NCBI RefSeq assembly: GCF_000003815.2
Contig: NC_049981.1
Coordinates: 30,092,773-30,156,772, forward strand
Length of the DNA stretch: 64,000 bases
Reading direction: 5' to 3'
Source: Branchiostoma floridae
Taxonomy: Eukaryota; Chordata; Leptocardii; Amphioxiformes; Branchiostomatidae
Both the position numbers and the translations under genes were made by a program. The stretch's first letter is position 1. Every line of letters begins with the position of its first letter. Below are positions 52,801 through 58,800 of this stretch, one piece after another. The notes below the pieces were generated by a model that was not told where the DNA came from, did no database searches, and was given only the letters and a program-made list of their open reading frames with translations.

Positions 52801-55800
52801 GGAGCTAGCTATAATACATCTGGATACCAGACTAGTGGTTGTGCAAAAAGAATCTCTTTATTCTGTAAGATTAAGTTGTTTTGTCACCCCTAACAGGTAA
52901 ATGCAACAGATGAAGATTCGACAACCAATGGTGACATCCTCTATGCCATCACCGGGGGAAACACAGACGACGCTTTTATAATCAACCCTCAAAGCGGCAT
53001 CATTCAACGAGGTGTCGTGCCTCTAGACCGGGAGACCCTGGATGGGTACGTTCTCACCGTGGATGCCTACAATGGCGGAAAACCGGAAATGCGGTCGACG
53101 GTGAGGGTGAACGTTCGGATCCTGGATGTTAACGACGTGTCACCAGTGTTCACCCAAACGCAGTACGGGCGGCTGGGTCTGCGGGAAAGTGCGGGCGTTG
53201 GGACGTCGGCCGTGCTCGTGCGCGCCCATGACCCTGACCTTGAGCTCGGAGGACAGGTGGATTATGGGTTTGTTTCCGGGGATAGAGGGAAATTTGCCAT
53301 CGACGAGAGCGGCCTGATCACCACCTCCGCCGAGCTGGATTTCGAGAGCTGGCGGAACTACACGATTTCCGTCTACGCCAGCGACAGAGCGCCGCCGTAC
53401 AACACGGGATACGCAACCGTGGTGATCGTTCTGGCAAACGAGAATGACGAACCGCCGGAGTTTAACGCTGAACACTACGACGCGGCTGTTTCCGAGAATG
53501 TGGACGTCGGCACCAGCGTGTTGCAGGTCTACGCCACGTCACCCGATAACCTGGCAGCCATCGAGTACCTCTTTGACCCCAACACAAATGAGGAGGTCCT
53601 GCGCAGGTTCAGCATCAATGGATCTACAGTAAGTACATTCCATCTTAGTTTACTTAGGCCGCTGCAAGTTGATCGTATGCATTGCCCATAATGGTTACAA
53701 ATCTGTGGAAAACATGTTTATCCTTCATTAGGCCACACCAATTTGATTTCTTGGTTCACGGATTTGCTCGCTCCTATTTTTTGGAAATAAAAATAAAAAT
53801 TACCACTCAGCAAATTTTCACCATTAATGAAACCATTCACCAACTTTCTGGTGTAGCAAATTGGCCTTTCTATTATAAGTTCCTTAAAGTGTGGGTACAG
53901 GTGCTGTTACTGTACAATAATAGTGTTTTTGTACTTTTTTCAAGCTGAAAACTTTTTTTCTTTATGTTTTGGATTAGTCGTTACCTTTACCCCAACCATT
54001 TTACAATTTTTATTTTCATTTTCATTTCGCCCTCTCGCTCCATATTTTCTGTGAAAAAATCCGTGAACCAAGAAATTAAATTGGTGTGGCCTTAGATAGG
54101 ACAAGCAGTTTTTATCCACTGCCCACCCACCCACTTTCTAGGGTACGTTGGGAAACAGGAAACACAACATTTTTTTCCTAGGCCTAGTCTTGAGTGTAGC
54201 TGCCAACTTTGCAAGTGATACTAGGCCACCGCACTAGTGTCACATTGTACACTATTTGAATACAGGAATAGAAGGCTTGTTGGCTGTGATAACATGGTTT
54301 GTCACTGTCACTTCAATGCTTGTTACAACATAACGGCACTGAACTTTAATCCAACGCAACTTTAATCCAACACTTTTCAGAACCCATCTGTCAGTCAAAA
54401 ACTAGCTCCGGTTTGCAAATTCTTTTGAGTGCTTTACAAGACCAGTGAGGTATACGACTTAAAACCTTGTAAGTTTGAGCTCACAAAGATCGCATGTTGC
54501 AGCGAAAAGTTAATCAATCTTCTGGTATGTTTTCATGCTGTTAATCAAGCCGTGGGAAGAGGGCAGCGATTGTAATTTCAAGCAACCCTACTCTTCGTCC
54601 TCACATTACACAATCATCATCACAGTAAATATAGTGAAATATCAATAAACTGTCCATCCAACACAACCAACATGCCTTGAAGTATCCCTCTTTAAAGTAC
54701 AGGGCCAGGCTTTGTTACACAAATTCAGTGGAAATCCGAACACGCGCCATTTTGAATCATATTTCAGCACGCCCCTTCACCCCTATTTTTGAAAGTGATC
54801 ACATCCAAAGGCCAGTAGGACGGATCTCACTGGCGATACCATTACAGCCCCACATGGGGGACGTGCTGTAGGGAGTTTGTACTGTGTTTTGCGGGGATAT
54901 TTTTTGGGAACCATTCACAAACAACGTATTTTGCCACCATTTGCTGACCAAACAACGGATGAAAAGTTTGATAGAACGTCATAACTGTGTAGTGGAACAG
55001 CAGAACGGATTTGCCGCTGGTGGATGTATTTTCGGGCCGTGTTTTGATCGCTGCTATCAGCAGTTTACTGACATGCCGATTTGCCAATTTAACCTTGAGT
55101 AAGTGCCTGCCGATTGATACAAATTTGTCGTTGTAAATATGAAATCCATAGATAAACAGCCTTGTTATATTATTGTGTTGGATTAAAGTTCCACTGGGAA
55201 TAGAATCCCAAAGGACTTGCTATCAGTTACACTGTCTTTGAAATGTTATTTTCTCGCGACACAGCAGAAAGTGGCTGACCAATGCATGTGTAGCAATGGC
55301 CGGGGAAACATAGTAAACAATGCACTAAACAGTTTCCAGAATGCGCTAAAGCCCGCTTGTTTATTCATGGTTCAGTTTAGAATTTGTTGGAATGTGTTGG
55401 ATTAAAGTTCAGTGCCGTTAGAAGAAAATTTGGGCATCCATTTTTTTTACCCATTTTGTTTTTTTCACAGTCTTGCACTAAATTCTGAGTCTACAGATAA
55501 CGTCATCCATAAAAATTTAATTTACTTGATATGGCCTTAGCAATGAAACCCTGGGTTAGAGTCTTCAGATAATCCTGTTAACAAGGATGAATGAGAACGG
55601 TGTAATGAGGGGTAGTGGTTCGAAACTTTTGGGATTGCCCTTCAATAATGCAGCCGATAAGATGAATATTTGAGTTTCTTAAGGCGTAATTGATTCAGGG
55701 CTTTTGGCGGTAATGGATCCACTGTAATTACTAGGCCTCATCCAGAGAGACAAAAATGAGTCTGATGCGGAGTGGTTGATAGCCAGGAGCAACATATTGT

Positions 55801-58800
55801 CATTACAAGAATAGGATCTTTATTGTGCGACAATTCAAAGAGACATTTTGTTTGTATAAATTGGAGCACAATTGATTTATCTTATGTCACCTTTAAGTCG
55901 ATGTATGTCTATGACTGATTTTGAGTTCATTCTATCTGTGCTTTCTGCTGATTCAAAGTCATAATTTGTTGCATATTTCTGTTGTTATATTTTGTATTAT
56001 TTCAATCTGGACTCTAGGAAGAACAGTGATGTATCACTAATGGAGATCAAACCAAACCAAGAAAAATTGTGGAGAATACAATGTGTGGCAACTTGTACAT
56101 ACAAAACAGTTGAACTACATGAGTTGCTAATATCTAACAATTCTAAAGAACTAATCTATTTTATGAATGATAATAGCTATAGTATAAACAATCAAGCTAG
56201 CAATATGTGTGCTATATTCTTGAACATTATGAAAACAACAATATGCTGCTTTAGGAAAGTATGACATTGTCTTGTTTTTGGAGGTGTTATATTTAACGCT
56301 GGTTCACCTTTATCCGAGGATAACCTATGTTCGTTGTTTGCAAAAAAACGTATTTAGGGATATGAAGTCGACGGAAGGTGGTAACAAATCGGAACATTTG
56401 AAAATATTACAAATTTGAAACCACAGTCCACAGACCTAATACTCCTAAATGTGCTGTTTTTTAAGACAACGGATAAAGGTCACCCCAACGGATAAAAGTG
56501 AACTAGCGTTACATGGCAGGTGGTGAGTGAGTAGCTAGGATGGCTGTTCTTAAGCACCCCTCCTTCCGTCCTGGGACAGAAATTTACTTGTTGGGACGGA
56601 CAAAAATTTTGCTCTGTCTGTCTGAACTTCTGAAGATGTATTTTATGAGCTTAAAATGATATATCTAAGAACGAAAATCAACAACATGGGCTCCCAACTA
56701 ATGAGTTGGGCGTCGGGCGTGGCGTAACTGTTAGAGCGTTCGGCTCGGAATCTATTATGTTCTGAGCTCGATCCTCACCGTGCCCCCGACGTTGTGCCTT
56801 TGGGAAAGGCACTTTACACGACCTTTCTCACTTCACCCAGGTGTACAAATGGGTACCTGACTTTGGTCGGGGAGGTAAAAGACTACCTTTACCTTCTGTC
56901 TGTACCATGTATGTGGCACTTGTAATATAAGTTACAAAAATTTGAGTGCAGTGCCACATTGTCCTCGTCTGTCCAAAAGCAAAATAGAAAAAAAAAAGAA
57001 AAACAATGAGTGGGACAGACAGAAATTTAAAGTTGGAGACAGCCCTGGTAGGTAGACAAATGAATGGGTTGCAGATTTATATACATTACACTAGGAACTT
57101 CTTGACTAGTCCTTTCAACACTTCTGCTTGCATGTTTCATTTGTTGATCCCGTCTCATACTTCTACTTGAAGACTTCATTTTCAGAACCCTCCCAAACGG
57201 ATCAGACGTTCATCAATCTGCTTCAGGTTGCTTAACAAGGTTAACGTCAACACAGTTGCTATCCACGCACACTTGATTAATGATTGTGGAAGCCACATTT
57301 ATTGGATTTCTTGATGGCTGTGATTTTGTGCTAGGGGACTCAGCAGGCATGCAGTAGACTTTGAAAAAGCATGCGGGTTTGCTGCAATGCAAATTTCAGT
57401 GTTGGAAGTGATTCTTTGTATGCACAGAAATCAAAGTTTTACTTCCTCACGTATTCTAACTTCATCACATGTTTTGATGTATCATTTCAAATATCCACAA
57501 CCAATTGGTATCCTTGGTTTCATTGCTTCCTCTATAGAGTATGTCTGAATGTGATTGTTCCATCTGTACAGAACAGACACAGCTGTGCTAGTCTTATTTG
57601 TTAGAATTTTCAACACCGAGTTTCTCTCTCTCTGTCAGTTTACAGTTTACACGAGTTTACACTTGCAATAATTCTGCATTTGTGAACAGCTCAAGTGTGC
57701 TTGGAGGTACTGTAAATGCAGAAATGTTCGCGGTGGATTTATGTTCGCGGTTTTCAAGGTGGCCACTTCACCGCGAATTTAAAACCACCGCGAACATTTT
57801 TCCAGGGCATTAAAGTACTACAGTGCATGGTGCTACCGCGAAATTAAAACCACCGCGAAAAGTCCTTTTTCCGACTACCGCGAAATCAAATCCCTGCGAA
57901 CTTAAATACATTTACAGTAGTCAACCAATCAAGAAACTATTGCTATTGTGCAAAGTGCTGTTACAGATAAGAGACCAACACTTTGAAAGCTCAATTGATT
58001 CATATATGTTGCCCATTTGAGTCTTTCGTCTAACCAACAAAATGACAAGAATACTACTGTAACAATAGGTCTATACTGACTACTTATAGATGCGTGTGCA
58101 GGTACAGCTATCGGGACACAGAGAGACCAGACCACAAAAATTAAAATTTCATTTACATCGGGCAGTCGACTAAAAAAAATTGAGGTATATGTATATCTGT
58201 TACAGTTTGCTGCCAAGACTTTAAAAGCTCAGCTGATTTGTGGCCTATTTGAATCCTTAATTCCTAGTCTAGCCAAACAAATGACAGGAAGTTCCGAATC
58301 AATTTGTACCAACTGCCAAGTGCCGCCCCGAAGTGGGAACTTTCTCGGGGGAGCGCACCAACCGTGCCTTTGTTTTATGGGAAAATTGATTTTTACAGTG
58401 AAGCAGTGATAGGTATGTATTAGTTGGTTTGTCCTGGCAGCCTCAGGTGGTATTGTTTCATCAGAGGTGGACAGGTCCCGGTACCATGACTCCCTGGAGA
58501 TGGAAGAAAAGCTTACCCCTATTGTAGTGCAATTTAAAAGCTATTGTAGAGATCATTTTTGCTTATTCAAACACAATGTTGCATCTACTACTATGATCTA
58601 ACTACGAAACACATGTTCACATAAGAAGAAGCTTTTCATTGTCTTATTTTTTTCCTACAGAAGATCTTTTTCAAAAAATGACAAAAAGTGCATATCACAT
58701 ACTACATTGTATTGCCTATTGTCAATCATAAATAGTATATACATGTAGTACTTTGTGCTGAGAATACCAGACTGTAAATTACCATTGGGGCCAGGTAGGG

